From an uncultured Mollicutes bacterium (GTDB lineage: Bacteria > Bacillota_I > Bacilli_A > RFN20 > CAG-826): DNA of 22,845 nucleotides. Under the pieces are notes generated by a model. That model did no database searches. It worked only from the letters and a program-made list of their open reading frames with translations, and was not told where the DNA came from. Position numbers and translations under genes: made by a program. This document shows positions 14,161-22,802 of the stretch, in pieces (position 1 is the stretch's first letter; every line of letters begins with the position of its first letter). The DNA is taken from assembly GCA_900540395.1 (NCBI GenBank), contig UQFQ01000021.1:1-22845 (forward strand), given 5' to 3'.

Positions 14161-15294
14161 ATGGCAGATATAGAAAAAGATAATAGCAAAACTAAAGCAA
14201 GTCTTGACTCAAGTAGTGCCGACCCTGTTAATTCAAATTTAACTAGTAAAAAACAGCACTACATGAATAATTTAAATTTAGATACTAAAAATTCGATGAA
14301 GAATAGAATTTTAGTATCTATCTTTTTAGTACTTATTTGTGTGCCTTGCATAGTTCTTGGTAATTATGTTTTTGCTGTTTTAATTTTACTTGCTAGCTCA
14401 ATTGCTTGTCATGAGATTATAAAAGCCCCTCAATCGATTGAACATAAGTTCTCAAATTTAATATACATCTTCTCTTATTTGATGATGTTTATATTAATTT
14501 ATTGGGTTATTGTGAAAAATAACCTCGTAGAACTTGGACAAAATCCTGAAAATTTTGTTTTTGATTTGTCATCACAATTTAATGGGCCACGTATTTCACT
14601 AACTTCATTTTTTATTTGCATGGCCTTTTTCTTTTTAAATGTAATTATTGATAAAAACTTTTCAATACATGATGCCTTCTATTTTGTAACAATGCTATTT
14701 ATTGTTTCGGTTGGTTTTCAATCAATATTATATTTAAGATATTGTCCATTTACATATTCTTATGAGTTGAGTGGTGGCTTATCTTGGACATATTATAGTG
14801 CTCCTGCTGAATTTAGATATGGACAATCAATTCTTCTTATTATGTATATGTTAATTGGAACATGTATGAATGATGTTGGAGCTTATTTTATTGGCGTATT
14901 ATTTGGAAAACACAAAATGAGTCCTCGAATATCACCAAAGAAAACTTATGAAGGATTATTTGGTGGTATTATCATTTCTTTTGTTTGTAGTGGCCTATTC
15001 GCTTTAATCTTAGACCTATGCAATGTACCAATTTTAGCTGGGATTCTCGATATTAGCCATTTTTACAATATTATTATTCTTAGCTTATTAATTCCACTCT
15101 GTGCCGTATTTGGTGATTTAATTTTTTCAGCAATCAAAAGATATTACAAAATCAAAGATTTTGGAACTGCTTTAAAGAGTCATGGTGGAATTTTAGATCG
15201 TTTAGATTCAATCCTTATCGTTTCAATAATGATGTCTTTATTCATTGAAGTTATGTCTAAGGATTGGAATTTTATGTCTACTGGAATCTATTGA
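14161..15294 (+). CDS. cdsA: Phosphatidate cytidylyltransferase (CDP-diglyceride synthase)
   Basis: Makes CDP-diacylglycerol from phosphatidate and CTP, the branch point to phosphatidylglycerol and cardiolipin. It is an integral membrane protein with several hydrophobic segments from about residue 48 on. The family signature runs from about residue 323: SAIKRYYKIKDFGTALKSHG followed by GILDRLDS. At 377 residues it is longer than the usual 260-280. The excess is a polar, Ser/Asn/Lys-rich N-terminal arm of about 45 residues and inserted loops. The start at 14161 has no ribosome binding site and probably relies on coupling to the frr stop 5 bases upstream; a later ATG (for example at 14296) cannot be excluded. 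It ends in TGA and is followed 4 bases later by dxr. Confidence 0.93.
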   Translation: MADIEKDNSKTKASLDSSSADPVNSNLTSKKQHYMNNLNLDTKNSMKNRILVSIFLVLICVPCIVLGNYVFAVLILLASSIACHEIIKAPQSIEHKFSNLIYIFSYLMMFILIYWVIVKNNLVELGQNPENFVFDLSSQFNGPRISLTSFFICMAFFFLNVIIDKNFSIHDAFYFVTMLFIVSVGFQSILYLRYCPFTYSYELSGGLSWTYYSAPAEFRYGQSILLIMYMLIGTCMNDVGAYFIGVLFGKHKMSPRISPKKTYEGLFGGIIISFVCSGLFALILDLCNVPILAGILDISHFYNIIILSLLIPLCAVFGDLIFSAIKRYYKIKDFGTALKSHGGILDRLDSILIVSIMMSLFIEVMSKDWNFMSTGIY

Positions 15295-15298
15295 TTTC

Positions 15299-16459
15299 AT
15301 GAAAAATATTTTACTTCTTGGCGGAAGTGGTTCTATTGGAACCCAAACAATTGATGTCATTAATAAATATAATAGTCGATTTAATTTGACTGGTATTTCA
15401 GTTGGAAATAGAACTGAAATTCTTGAAGAATTAATTAAAAAGTATGCAAATCTCAATTATTTTTGCTTAAAAAACCAAAAAGATTACTTGTATTTTAAAA
15501 ATAAATATCCAGATAAACACTTTTATTATGGCGATGAAGGCCTTCTTAAAATAATTAATGAGTGTCCTTGTGATATGGTTGTTAATGCTCTTATTGGCTT
15601 TGTTGGATTTTTGCCAACCATTGAATGTTTAAAGTTGAACAAAATTCTTTGTTTGTCTAATAAAGAAAGTTTGGTTGTTGGAGGAGAAATTGTTAATAAA
15701 TATTTAAAAGAAGGAAAAGGGAAACTTTATCCAATCGATTCTGAACATGTTGCAATTTCTAAATGTTTATATGGTAAAAGCTCTGAAGACCTCGATAAGA
15801 TTCTCATTACAGCAAGTGGAGGACCTTTTTTCTTTTATGAAAAAGATCAATTTAAAAATATTACACCAGAACTTGCTTTAAATCATCCAACCTGGAAAAT
15901 GGGTAAAAAGATTACAATTGATAGTTCAACGATGATGAATAAGTGTTTTGAAATTATCGAAGCCCATTATCTATTTAATGCTCCTGGAGATAAAATCGAG
16001 CCTATCGTTGATAGAAAAAGTCACGTTCATTCTATGGTAAAATTTAAAAATGGCGATATTTATCTACAAGTTGGCCCAAGTGATATGCGTATTCCAATTT
16101 ATTACGCTTTAAATGAAGGAAAATGCGATAATGGCGCAATTTTTGAAGATGTAGAAATTAATACATTTGATAAATACATATTCTTTGAAATGGATTATGA
16201 GAAGTTTCCTCTTATCAAATATGCATGGGAATGTTTAAAAATTGGTGGTAATTATGGCGCTGTGTTAAATGCAGCAAATGAAGTGCTTGTTAATGCTTTC
16301 TTAAATAATGAAATTAACTATATCACTATACAAACAATTCTTGATAAAATTATGAAAGCGTACTCTTTTATGGAGGCGCCATCTGTTGAAGATTTAGTGA
16401 AAACTGATTTAGAAGTTAGAAAATTAACAAAGGAATATATAACCAAAGATGCAATTTAA
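15299..16459 (+). CDS. dxr: 1-deoxy-D-xylulose-5-phosphate reductoisomerase
   Basis: First committed step of the MEP isoprenoid pathway: DXP plus NADPH gives 2-C-methyl-D-erythritol 4-phosphate. The 386 residues hold the NADPH site GGSGSIGTQTIDV (8-20), NKESLVVGGE (121-130), metal and substrate residues in PIDSEH (145-150), ITASGGPF, LNHPTWKMGKK (194-204) and IDSSTMMNKCFEIIEAH. The usual IHPQS-type motif reads VDRKS at 237-241, although the following S and H positions are kept. The ATG at 15299 begins the family-type N-terminus MKNILLLGGSG; the longer frame from 15245 lies inside cdsA. The ribosome binding site is weak. Overlaps rseP by 11 bp. Confidence 0.95.
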   Translation: MKNILLLGGSGSIGTQTIDVINKYNSRFNLTGISVGNRTEILEELIKKYANLNYFCLKNQKDYLYFKNKYPDKHFYYGDEGLLKIINECPCDMVVNALIGFVGFLPTIECLKLNKILCLSNKESLVVGGEIVNKYLKEGKGKLYPIDSEHVAISKCLYGKSSEDLDKILITASGGPFFFYEKDQFKNITPELALNHPTWKMGKKITIDSSTMMNKCFEIIEAHYLFNAPGDKIEPIVDRKSHVHSMVKFKNGDIYLQVGPSDMRIPIYYALNEGKCDNGAIFEDVEINTFDKYIFFEMDYEKFPLIKYAWECLKIGGNYGAVLNAANEVLVNAFLNNEINYITIQTILDKIMKAYSFMEAPSVEDLVKTDLEVRKLTKEYITKDAI

Positions 16460-18053
16460 TATTTTACTTTCATTCAATTGGAATACAGTTTTATCTTTAT
16501 TGCTATTTTTTATAGCATTAGGAGTTTTAGTCACGATTCATGAATTCGGACATTTTTTAGCTGCTAAATCTTTTAAAGTTTATTGTACTGATTTTTCTAT
16601 TGGCTTTGGACCTAAGATTGTAAAAATTAAAAGAGAAAAACGGGAAACAACTTTTTCAGTTGGAATTCTTCCACTTGGTGGTTATGTTTCAATGCTTGGA
16701 GAAGATGATGAAGAAAGCGTTCCTGAAGGAATAGTTGTCCCAAAAGAAAGAACTTTAATCGGAGTTGCTCGATATAAGAGAATCATTATTATGTCTGCTG
16801 GCATTATAATGAACTTTGTTTTAGCTTATATTATTTTCTTTATTAGTGCTTCTTGTTTTCCGCAAGTCATGGCTAATTCATGGTATTTAGTTGGTGATAA
16901 TCCTGGAATTGTTTCTTTAACTACTGAAGCAACATTTAATAACAATGATCAACTTGTACCTGCTGATTTTTATTATCGTGATGGGAAGTTTTATGAAAGA
17001 GGTGATTCAAGCTTAGTGAATCCTTCTGAATCAGAAGCTCTTCATGTTTTAAATAAGGGTGACTTTACCATTGAAGGAGATGAAAGTGGTAAAAAGTATA
17101 TTGCTGCTTTATCTTATTCTTTAGCAGGAGGAGTCAATAATACAGATATTTCAAAAAATATTTTCCTTTATGAAAGCTCTGGAACTTCAATTGTTGAAGG
17201 TAGTGCATATTTTGCACCATCTTTTAATGAAAATGGCGAGCCTATTCGTTATACTCATTCTAATGAAACAAACGGAAATAAATTTATAATCGAAGCCTAT
17301 TTTGCTGATGCTCTTGATTCGACTTTAGAAATTACTAATCCTGATCAAAGTATTGAATATGCTAGAGAAGATGATGCAAATAAAACCTTACTTTTATATC
17401 CTTGTCAAATTACTTTAGAAAGTGATGGAGTTGCTTTTAAGCCACTTAATGTAAGTTTTTATAAATATGATTATTGGTATGGTTGGCAATCTTTTGCTGT
17501 AGCTGGAGAAGATTGGGCTCAATCAACAACTTTAATTGCTCAAGCTTTAGGTAATTTATTTGTTGGTCAAGGCTGGGATCAACTTGGCGGACCTTTAGCT
17601 ATTTTTTCTCAAACAACTGATATTTTACAAAACAATCCTTTTTATACTTATTTAAATACGTGGGGAACACTTAGCGTTAACTTAGCTTTATTTAATTTGC
17701 TTCCATTTCCTGGACTTGATGGGTGGCAAATCCTTGTTGAAATTGTTGAAGGATCTGTTAATGGAATTAAAAGAGCAAAATATAATGCCGAAAAGAAAAT
17801 TAAAGAAATTAAAACTAATGATAAACCACTTGATACAAATACCATTGAAACTCAACCAAAACTTCAAGAAGAAGTCGTAACTACTAATAAAGATGTAAGT
17901 TTAACTATTGGTAAAGAACAAAAAGAAAATAAAGGCTTTGTCGAATGGCAAATTCCTGCCAAAGTTAAAAGTATTATGTCTTTAATAGGTTTAGGACTTT
18001 TAATGCTTCTCATGATTTTTGTTTTAATTAAAGATATTTTCATGGTGTTTTAA
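16449..18053 (+). CDS. rseP: Site-2-protease-like membrane zinc metalloprotease RseP/RasP, divergent centre
   Basis: Intramembrane zinc protease; Bacillus RasP cuts anti-sigma factors and leftover signal peptides. The zinc motif HEFGH is at residues 31-35 within the first membrane segment, with SAGIIMNFVLA (116-126) in the second and the third ligand region NLLPFPGLDG (416-425, D424) near the C-terminus; a last membrane helix spans about 508-530. At 534 residues it is over 100 longer than Bacillus RasP. The middle (about 140-360), where homologues carry a PDZ domain, shows no PDZ-like motif by eye and is polar and Asn/Ser/Glu-rich. A charged insert of about 65 residues (440-505) lies between LDG and the last helix. 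Position between dxr and polC supports the call. ATG overlaps dxr by 11 bp. Confidence 0.88.
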   Translation: MQFNILLSFNWNTVLSLLLFFIALGVLVTIHEFGHFLAAKSFKVYCTDFSIGFGPKIVKIKREKRETTFSVGILPLGGYVSMLGEDDEESVPEGIVVPKERTLIGVARYKRIIIMSAGIIMNFVLAYIIFFISASCFPQVMANSWYLVGDNPGIVSLTTEATFNNNDQLVPADFYYRDGKFYERGDSSLVNPSESEALHVLNKGDFTIEGDESGKKYIAALSYSLAGGVNNTDISKNIFLYESSGTSIVEGSAYFAPSFNENGEPIRYTHSNETNGNKFIIEAYFADALDSTLEITNPDQSIEYAREDDANKTLLLYPCQITLESDGVAFKPLNVSFYKYDYWYGWQSFAVAGEDWAQSTTLIAQALGNLFVGQGWDQLGGPLAIFSQTTDILQNNPFYTYLNTWGTLSVNLALFNLLPFPGLDGWQILVEIVEGSVNGIKRAKYNAEKKIKEIKTNDKPLDTNTIETQPKLQEEVVTTNKDVSLTIGKEQKENKGFVEWQIPAKVKSIMSLIGLGLLMLLMIFVLIKDIFMVF

Positions 18054-18055
18054 AA

Positions 18056-21000
18056 ATGCAAGAAAGAACTATAAGATTTTTACATTCAATTGGAATTGAA
18101 GATATAGATGATTATGATTTAGATTTTGAAGCCATTACCAAAAGTAAATATTATCCTAATCATTTTGTTTTTTCGGTTAAAAAGAAAACTCCGTGGGAGT
18201 ATAAAAAACTTGATCAATTTTTAAATGGTCTAAGGAACATTACTTCTTATAATTATGAATTTAACTTTGTTTATGATGTTAAACCAGATGCAAACAGTAT
18301 TTTTTCGTTAATTAAAGAATGGTATTTTAATCATGAATATAAGGAATTATTACCAGAAGATTTTAGTAAAGCTTCTTTAGATGGAAACGAAATAACATTA
18401 TATGCAAATAATGATCATAATGATCTCTTTTTAAAATTAATTCCTGATATTGAGTCGTTTTTATCTTTTATTTCTTACCCTAATAAAATTAAGATTGAAA
18501 TGAATAAAGAAGTCGAAGATAAAATGCCTTGGGAAGATGATACAAGCGAAAATAAAGAAGAAAAGGTTGTTTATACTAAGGAATTAGTTGAAGCCGAAAA
18601 TAATCAAATAAACCAAGACGCTGAAGAAGAAACCGCCAAGATAATTGCTAAAAACTATCAAGACATGCTTTATGAACGTTCTCAAAAAGATATGTTTAAG
18701 CGTGGCGGATATGTTTTTGTACCGATTGATCAAATCGATTCTAATAGTGAAGCGGTCGATTTCAATGGTTATGTTTTTGAAAAGAAAGATCCTCGTGTTT
18801 CTAAAAAAGGAAATACTATTTTAAGCATTGGTGTTGCTGATAAAAATAGCAGCAATGGTGCAATTTATGTTACTTTAATTTCTAACCCAAGAAGTATGCC
18901 TGTTGAAAGCTTTTCTTCAATCAAAGTTGGGATGAATATCAGAATTAAAGGTAAAGTTGGGCTTGATCGTTTTGGCAAAAATTTATATGTTTTAGCTCAT
19001 TATTTTTACCCTCTTCCTGATGACCCTTTAAGAGATGATAATGCAGTTGAAAAAAGAGTCGAGCTCCATTTACATTCAAAAATGAGTGATATGGATGGAG
19101 TTACAAGTATTAGTGATTATTGTAAACTCGCTAAGCATATGGGACATAAAGCAATTGCTTTAACTGACCATGGTGTTGTTCAAGCTTATCCTGAAGCTCA
19201 AAAAGCCGCCAAAGATTTTGGAATTAAAATGCTTTATGGTTGTGAATTATATTTAATTGATGATTATTTTAAAGGGGCAATTAATTCTGGAAATATTAAT
19301 TTAAATGATGCAACTTATGTTTGTTTCGACCTTGAATCAACTGGTTTAAGTATAAAATATGATAAAATAACCGAGTTTGGTGCGGTTAAAATTAGAAACG
19401 GCTTAGTTGTAGATAGACTTGATATTTTAATTAATCCTGAAATGGATATTCCTGAAGAAATCCAAAAATTAACTAATATCACTAACGATATGGTTAAAGA
19501 TAAAAAAACAATAAAAGAAGTCTTACCAGAGATTTTAGAGTTTTTTGGTGATTCAGTAATTATTGCTCATAACTTTGAATTTGACTATAACATGATTAAA
19601 GAAGCGATGAAGGTTAATGGATTTGGTGAATTTAAGCAACCAGCTATTGATACTTTAGCTTTGTCTAGATTTGTTTATCCAGATAAACAAGCTCATAGAC
19701 TTGGTGCATTAGCTAAAAGATTAGAAGTAGATTATGATTCAGAAAGCGCCCATAGAGCTGATTATGACGCCGAGGTTTTGGCCAATTGTTGGCTTGCTTT
19801 AAGAAATATTTTGGCTAAAGATTTTAATAAAGTAATGCTTAAAGATCTTGAACAATTACCAATTCCGCAAATTACATTAAAACATTATCGTGGTGGATAT
19901 CATGCTACGGTTCTAGTTAAAAATAGAGATGGATTAAAAGATTTATACAAGATTGTTTCTTTTGCCCACACTGAACATATGGGCGCACATCCATTTGTTC
20001 CTAGAAGCTTACTTGAAAAATATCGTAAAAACCTACTTGTTGGTAGTGCTTGTTTTAATGGAGAAGTATTCTATAAGGCAGCATATCGAAATGAAGAACA
20101 GCTAAGTGAAGCGGTAAAATTTTACGATTATATTGAACTTCAACCTTTAGAAAACTACAGCTTTTTAATTAACACTCATCAAATTAAAAATGAAGAAGTT
20201 TTAAAAACTTATATAAAAGATATTATTAAAGCTAGCGACGAGAATCAGAAAATGATTGTTGCAACTGGCGATGTCCATTATTTAAATCCAAATGATAAAA
20301 TCGTTAGAGATGTGTATATTCAAAATGAAGCTGTTGGTGGAATTCAACATCCTTTAATGACAAGAGAAAGACTTGACGATCAAAAACATGGTATTTTCTT
20401 TGAAAATCCAGATCAACATTATAGAAGCACCGAAGAGATGCTTGAATGTTTTAAATGGCTTGGCGAAAGTAAAGCTTATGAATATGTAATTGTAAATACT
20501 AATAAAATAGCTGACTTTTGCGAGGTTATTGAACCAATTCCTGATAAATTATTTACTCCAACAATTGATAATTGTGAGAATTTACTACGCGAACTATGTT
20601 ATAAAACTGCTCATGAACTCTATGGAAATATTGAAGATAGTAATGATGAAGCAAAAGTATTTATTAAAAATAGATTAGATACAGAGCTTAAAGGTATCAT
20701 TGATAATGGTTATTCTGTTATTTACTATATTGCTCATAAGCTTGTTCAAAAATCTAATGGTGATGGTTATTTAGTTGGTAGTAGAGGTTCAGTTGGTAGT
20801 AGCTTTGCAGCAACAATGGCAAAAATTACTGAAGTTAACGCCTTGCCTCCTCATTATAGATGTCCACATTGTAAAAAAGTAATTTTCTATAAAGGGAATG
20901 ATATTAAATCAGGTTATGATCTTCCTGAGATGATTTGTCCAGATTGTGGAACGAAAATGGCAAGTGATGGGCAAAACATTCCTTTCCAAACATTCTTAGG

Positions 21001-22483
21001 TTTCCAAGCTGAAAAGGTCCCAGATATTGACTTAAACTTCCCAACCGATTATCAAGCAACCGCTCATCAATACACAAAAGTTTTACTTGGTGAAGACAAG
21101 GTTTTTAGAGCTGGTACAATTTCGACTGTTCAATTTAAAACAGCTTATGGTTATGTTAGAAAATATTATGAAAATTTAAATATTAATCCTAATAATGTCA
21201 AAGGTTCAGTAACTGCAGCCTTGGCTCATCGTTGCGAAAGTGTAAAAAGAACCACTGGTCAGCATCCAGGTGGAATTGTTGTTATTCCTCGTGATTATGA
21301 AGTATATGATTTTACTCCTGTTCAATATCCAGCAGGAGATGTTGATGCAAGCTGGAAAACGACTCATTTTGATTTCCATTCCATTCATGACACAATTTTA
21401 AAACTTGATATGTTAGGTCATGTTGACCCTCAAGCTTTAAAAATGATGAGTGATTTAACTCATATTGATTGCAGAACTTTGCCATTAAATGATAAAAAAG
21501 TTATTTCTGTTTTCTCAAGTGATGAAGCGCTAGGAATTGCTCATAAATATATGAGTCCAGATAATGGAGCACTAGGTCTACCAGAATTTGGTACTCAATT
21601 TGTTCGTCAAATGTTAAGAGAAACAAAACCAAAAAGTTTTAGTGATCTTCTTATTATTTCTGGTTTATCTCATGGAACAGATGTTTGGAACAATAACGCT
21701 CAAGAATTAATCGATAAAGGAATTACTGATTTAAGAGGCGTTATTGGATGTCGTGATGATATTATGTCTTATCTTATGAGTTGTGGAATTGAAGGACATG
21801 AATCCTTTGTCATTATGGAAAAAGTCAGAAAAGGTAAAAAACTTTCTGCTGATGAAGTAACTTTAATGAAAGAGCACAATGTGCCAGATTATTACATTGA
21901 AAGCTGCTCTAAGATTAAATATCTTTTCCCTAAAGGACATGCTTGCGCCTATGTTATGATGGCAATTCGTGTTGCTTATTATAAGGTTTACTATCCTTTA
22001 GAGTTCTATGCCACTTTCTTCAGTTTAAGATGTGAGCAATACGATATTGATGCAATGATTCAAGGAATTGATGCAATTCATGCCCGTTTAGAAGAGTTTT
22101 TATCTAGAAGAAGGTCAAATAATGTTGAGCTTGCTCTTTCGGTTAAAGAAGAAGAAATTGAGAAAACTTTGCAACTTGCTTTAGAGATGTGTGAAAGAGG
22201 TTATAAATTTTCTAACATTGATATTGAAAGGAGTGATGCTGTAAACTTTGTAGTTGATAAGGAAAACAAAGCTTTGATACCACCATTTAAAGTTCTTGAT
22301 GGGCTTGGTGAAAATGGAGCTAACGAAATTATTAAAGCTCGTAATGAACGTCCTTTCGAATCACAAGAAGACCTTAGAAATCGTGCTAAGATTACTGAAA
22401 AGAATCTTAAGAAATTAAGGGAATTACACGTTTTAGATCATTTACGTGAAAATGATCAATTATCTTTATTTGATTTCATGTAA
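18056..22483 (+). CDS. polC: DNA polymerase III alpha subunit, PolC type
   Basis: Main replicative polymerase of low-GC Gram-positives. The 1475 residues are ordered as in PolC: N-terminal domain, OB fold (about 225-320), PHP domain starting VELHLHSKMSDMDG (335-348), and a DEDDh proofreading exonuclease inserted in it (about 420-585; D425 and E427 in FDLESTG, AHNFEFD, HRADYDAE). The polymerase core follows, with GSRGSVGSSF, a zinc site (C936 and C939 in CPHC, then CPDC), catalytic PDIDLNF (989-995) and RTTGQHPGG. It ends with a QLSLFDF-type clamp-binding tail (SLFDFM). Bacillus PolC is 1437. The start is 3 bases after the rseP stop with a poor ribosome binding site. proS, usually between rseP and polC, is missing. 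The stop codon lies in the loop of an 11-bp hairpin. Confidence 0.98.
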   Translation: MQERTIRFLHSIGIEDIDDYDLDFEAITKSKYYPNHFVFSVKKKTPWEYKKLDQFLNGLRNITSYNYEFNFVYDVKPDANSIFSLIKEWYFNHEYKELLPEDFSKASLDGNEITLYANNDHNDLFLKLIPDIESFLSFISYPNKIKIEMNKEVEDKMPWEDDTSENKEEKVVYTKELVEAENNQINQDAEEETAKIIAKNYQDMLYERSQKDMFKRGGYVFVPIDQIDSNSEAVDFNGYVFEKKDPRVSKKGNTILSIGVADKNSSNGAIYVTLISNPRSMPVESFSSIKVGMNIRIKGKVGLDRFGKNLYVLAHYFYPLPDDPLRDDNAVEKRVELHLHSKMSDMDGVTSISDYCKLAKHMGHKAIALTDHGVVQAYPEAQKAAKDFGIKMLYGCELYLIDDYFKGAINSGNINLNDATYVCFDLESTGLSIKYDKITEFGAVKIRNGLVVDRLDILINPEMDIPEEIQKLTNITNDMVKDKKTIKEVLPEILEFFGDSVIIAHNFEFDYNMIKEAMKVNGFGEFKQPAIDTLALSRFVYPDKQAHRLGALAKRLEVDYDSESAHRADYDAEVLANCWLALRNILAKDFNKVMLKDLEQLPIPQITLKHYRGGYHATVLVKNRDGLKDLYKIVSFAHTEHMGAHPFVPRSLLEKYRKNLLVGSACFNGEVFYKAAYRNEEQLSEAVKFYDYIELQPLENYSFLINTHQIKNEEVLKTYIKDIIKASDENQKMIVATGDVHYLNPNDKIVRDVYIQNEAVGGIQHPLMTRERLDDQKHGIFFENPDQHYRSTEEMLECFKWLGESKAYEYVIVNTNKIADFCEVIEPIPDKLFTPTIDNCENLLRELCYKTAHELYGNIEDSNDEAKVFIKNRLDTELKGIIDNGYSVIYYIAHKLVQKSNGDGYLVGSRGSVGSSFAATMAKITEVNALPPHYRCPHCKKVIFYKGNDIKSGYDLPEMICPDCGTKMASDGQNIPFQTFLGFQAEKVPDIDLNFPTDYQATAHQYTKVLLGEDKVFRAGTISTVQFKTAYGYVRKYYENLNINPNNVKGSVTAALAHRCESVKRTTGQHPGGIVVIPRDYEVYDFTPVQYPAGDVDASWKTTHFDFHSIHDTILKLDMLGHVDPQALKMMSDLTHIDCRTLPLNDKKVISVFSSDEALGIAHKYMSPDNGALGLPEFGTQFVRQMLRETKPKSFSDLLIISGLSHGTDVWNNNAQELIDKGITDLRGVIGCRDDIMSYLMSCGIEGHESFVIMEKVRKGKKLSADEVTLMKEHNVPDYYIESCSKIKYLFPKGHACAYVMMAIRVAYYKVYYPLEFYATFFSLRCEQYDIDAMIQGIDAIHARLEEFLSRRRSNNVELALSVKEEEIEKTLQLALEMCERGYKFSNIDIERSDAVNFVVDKENKALIPPFKVLDGLGENGANEIIKARNERPFESQEDLRNRAKITEKNLKKLRELHVLDHLRENDQLSLFDFM

Positions 22484-22495
22484 TTGAAATCAAAT
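22468..22495 (+). repeat. Perfect 11-bp inverted repeat spanning the polC stop
   Basis: ATTTGATTTCA (22468-22478) and TGAAATCAAAT (22485-22495) flank TGTAAT, which contains the polC UAA. It lies just before the tRNA. There is no real T-tract, so it may act in mRNA 3'-end processing or be a weak terminator. Confidence 0.75.
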
Positions 22496-22500
22496 TTAAT

Positions 22501-22577
22501 GCTCACGTAGCTCAGTTGGATAGAGCGGTCGCCTCCTAAGCGGCAGGTCATGAGTTCAAATCTCACCGTGAGCTCCA
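22501..22577 (+). tRNA. tRNA-Arg (anticodon CCT)
   Basis: Cloverleaf by eye: acceptor GCTCACG/CGTGAGC, D-stem GCTC/GAGC, anticodon stem GTCGC/GCGGC with loop CTCCTAA (anticodon CCT at 22535-22537), T-stem TGAG/CTCA with loop TTCAAAT, and an encoded CCA end. It would read AGG. Position 49-65 is an A-C mismatch and the discriminator base is T. It lies 17 bp after polC and shares the terminator downstream. Confidence 0.96.
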
Positions 22578-22590
22578 TATTGAAAGCAAT

Positions 22591-22628
22591 GGTTTGATAC
22601 AATAAAATTAAGGTATCAAGCCTTTTTT
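22591..22628 (+). terminator. Intrinsic terminator after tRNA-Arg
   Basis: GGTTTGATAC pairs with GTATCAAGCC (one T-G) around a 12-nt loop, followed by six Ts. GCAAT before and ATTGC after could extend the pairing around the T-run. Confidence 0.85.
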
Positions 22629-22681
22629 ATTGCCTTTTATAGGCTTTTTAGGGCTTTTTTATCCAAAAATAGGTATCATTT

Positions 22682-22726
22682 ATCCTGGTTTCCGTTAAAA
22701 ACGCAACAGTGGTCCAGGATTTTTTA
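22682..22726 (+). terminator. Second terminator-like hairpin
   Basis: ATCCTGG (22682-22688) pairs perfectly with CCAGGAT (22714-22720), followed by a run of six Ts. The 25-nt loop contains an inner CGTT/AACG hairpin. Confidence 0.55.
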
Positions 22727-22742
22727 TTTATTTGGCATTTCT

Positions 22743-22802
22743 ATAAAAAACGAAAGGCAACAATAAAAAACGAAAGGTAGGAATAAAAAACGTAAACGTA
22801 AA
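22743..22802. repeat. Three tandem 20-bp iteron-like repeats
   Basis: Units start at 22743, 22763 and 22783, each beginning ATAAAAAACG. The first two share ATAAAAAACGAAAGG; the third is more diverged after ACG. The period is exactly 20 bp, not a multiple of three, so it is not a coding repeat. The surrounding 22578-22845 holds no convincing gene. A small stem ACCCT/AGGGT lies at 22829-22844, cut by the window end. Confidence 0.75.
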
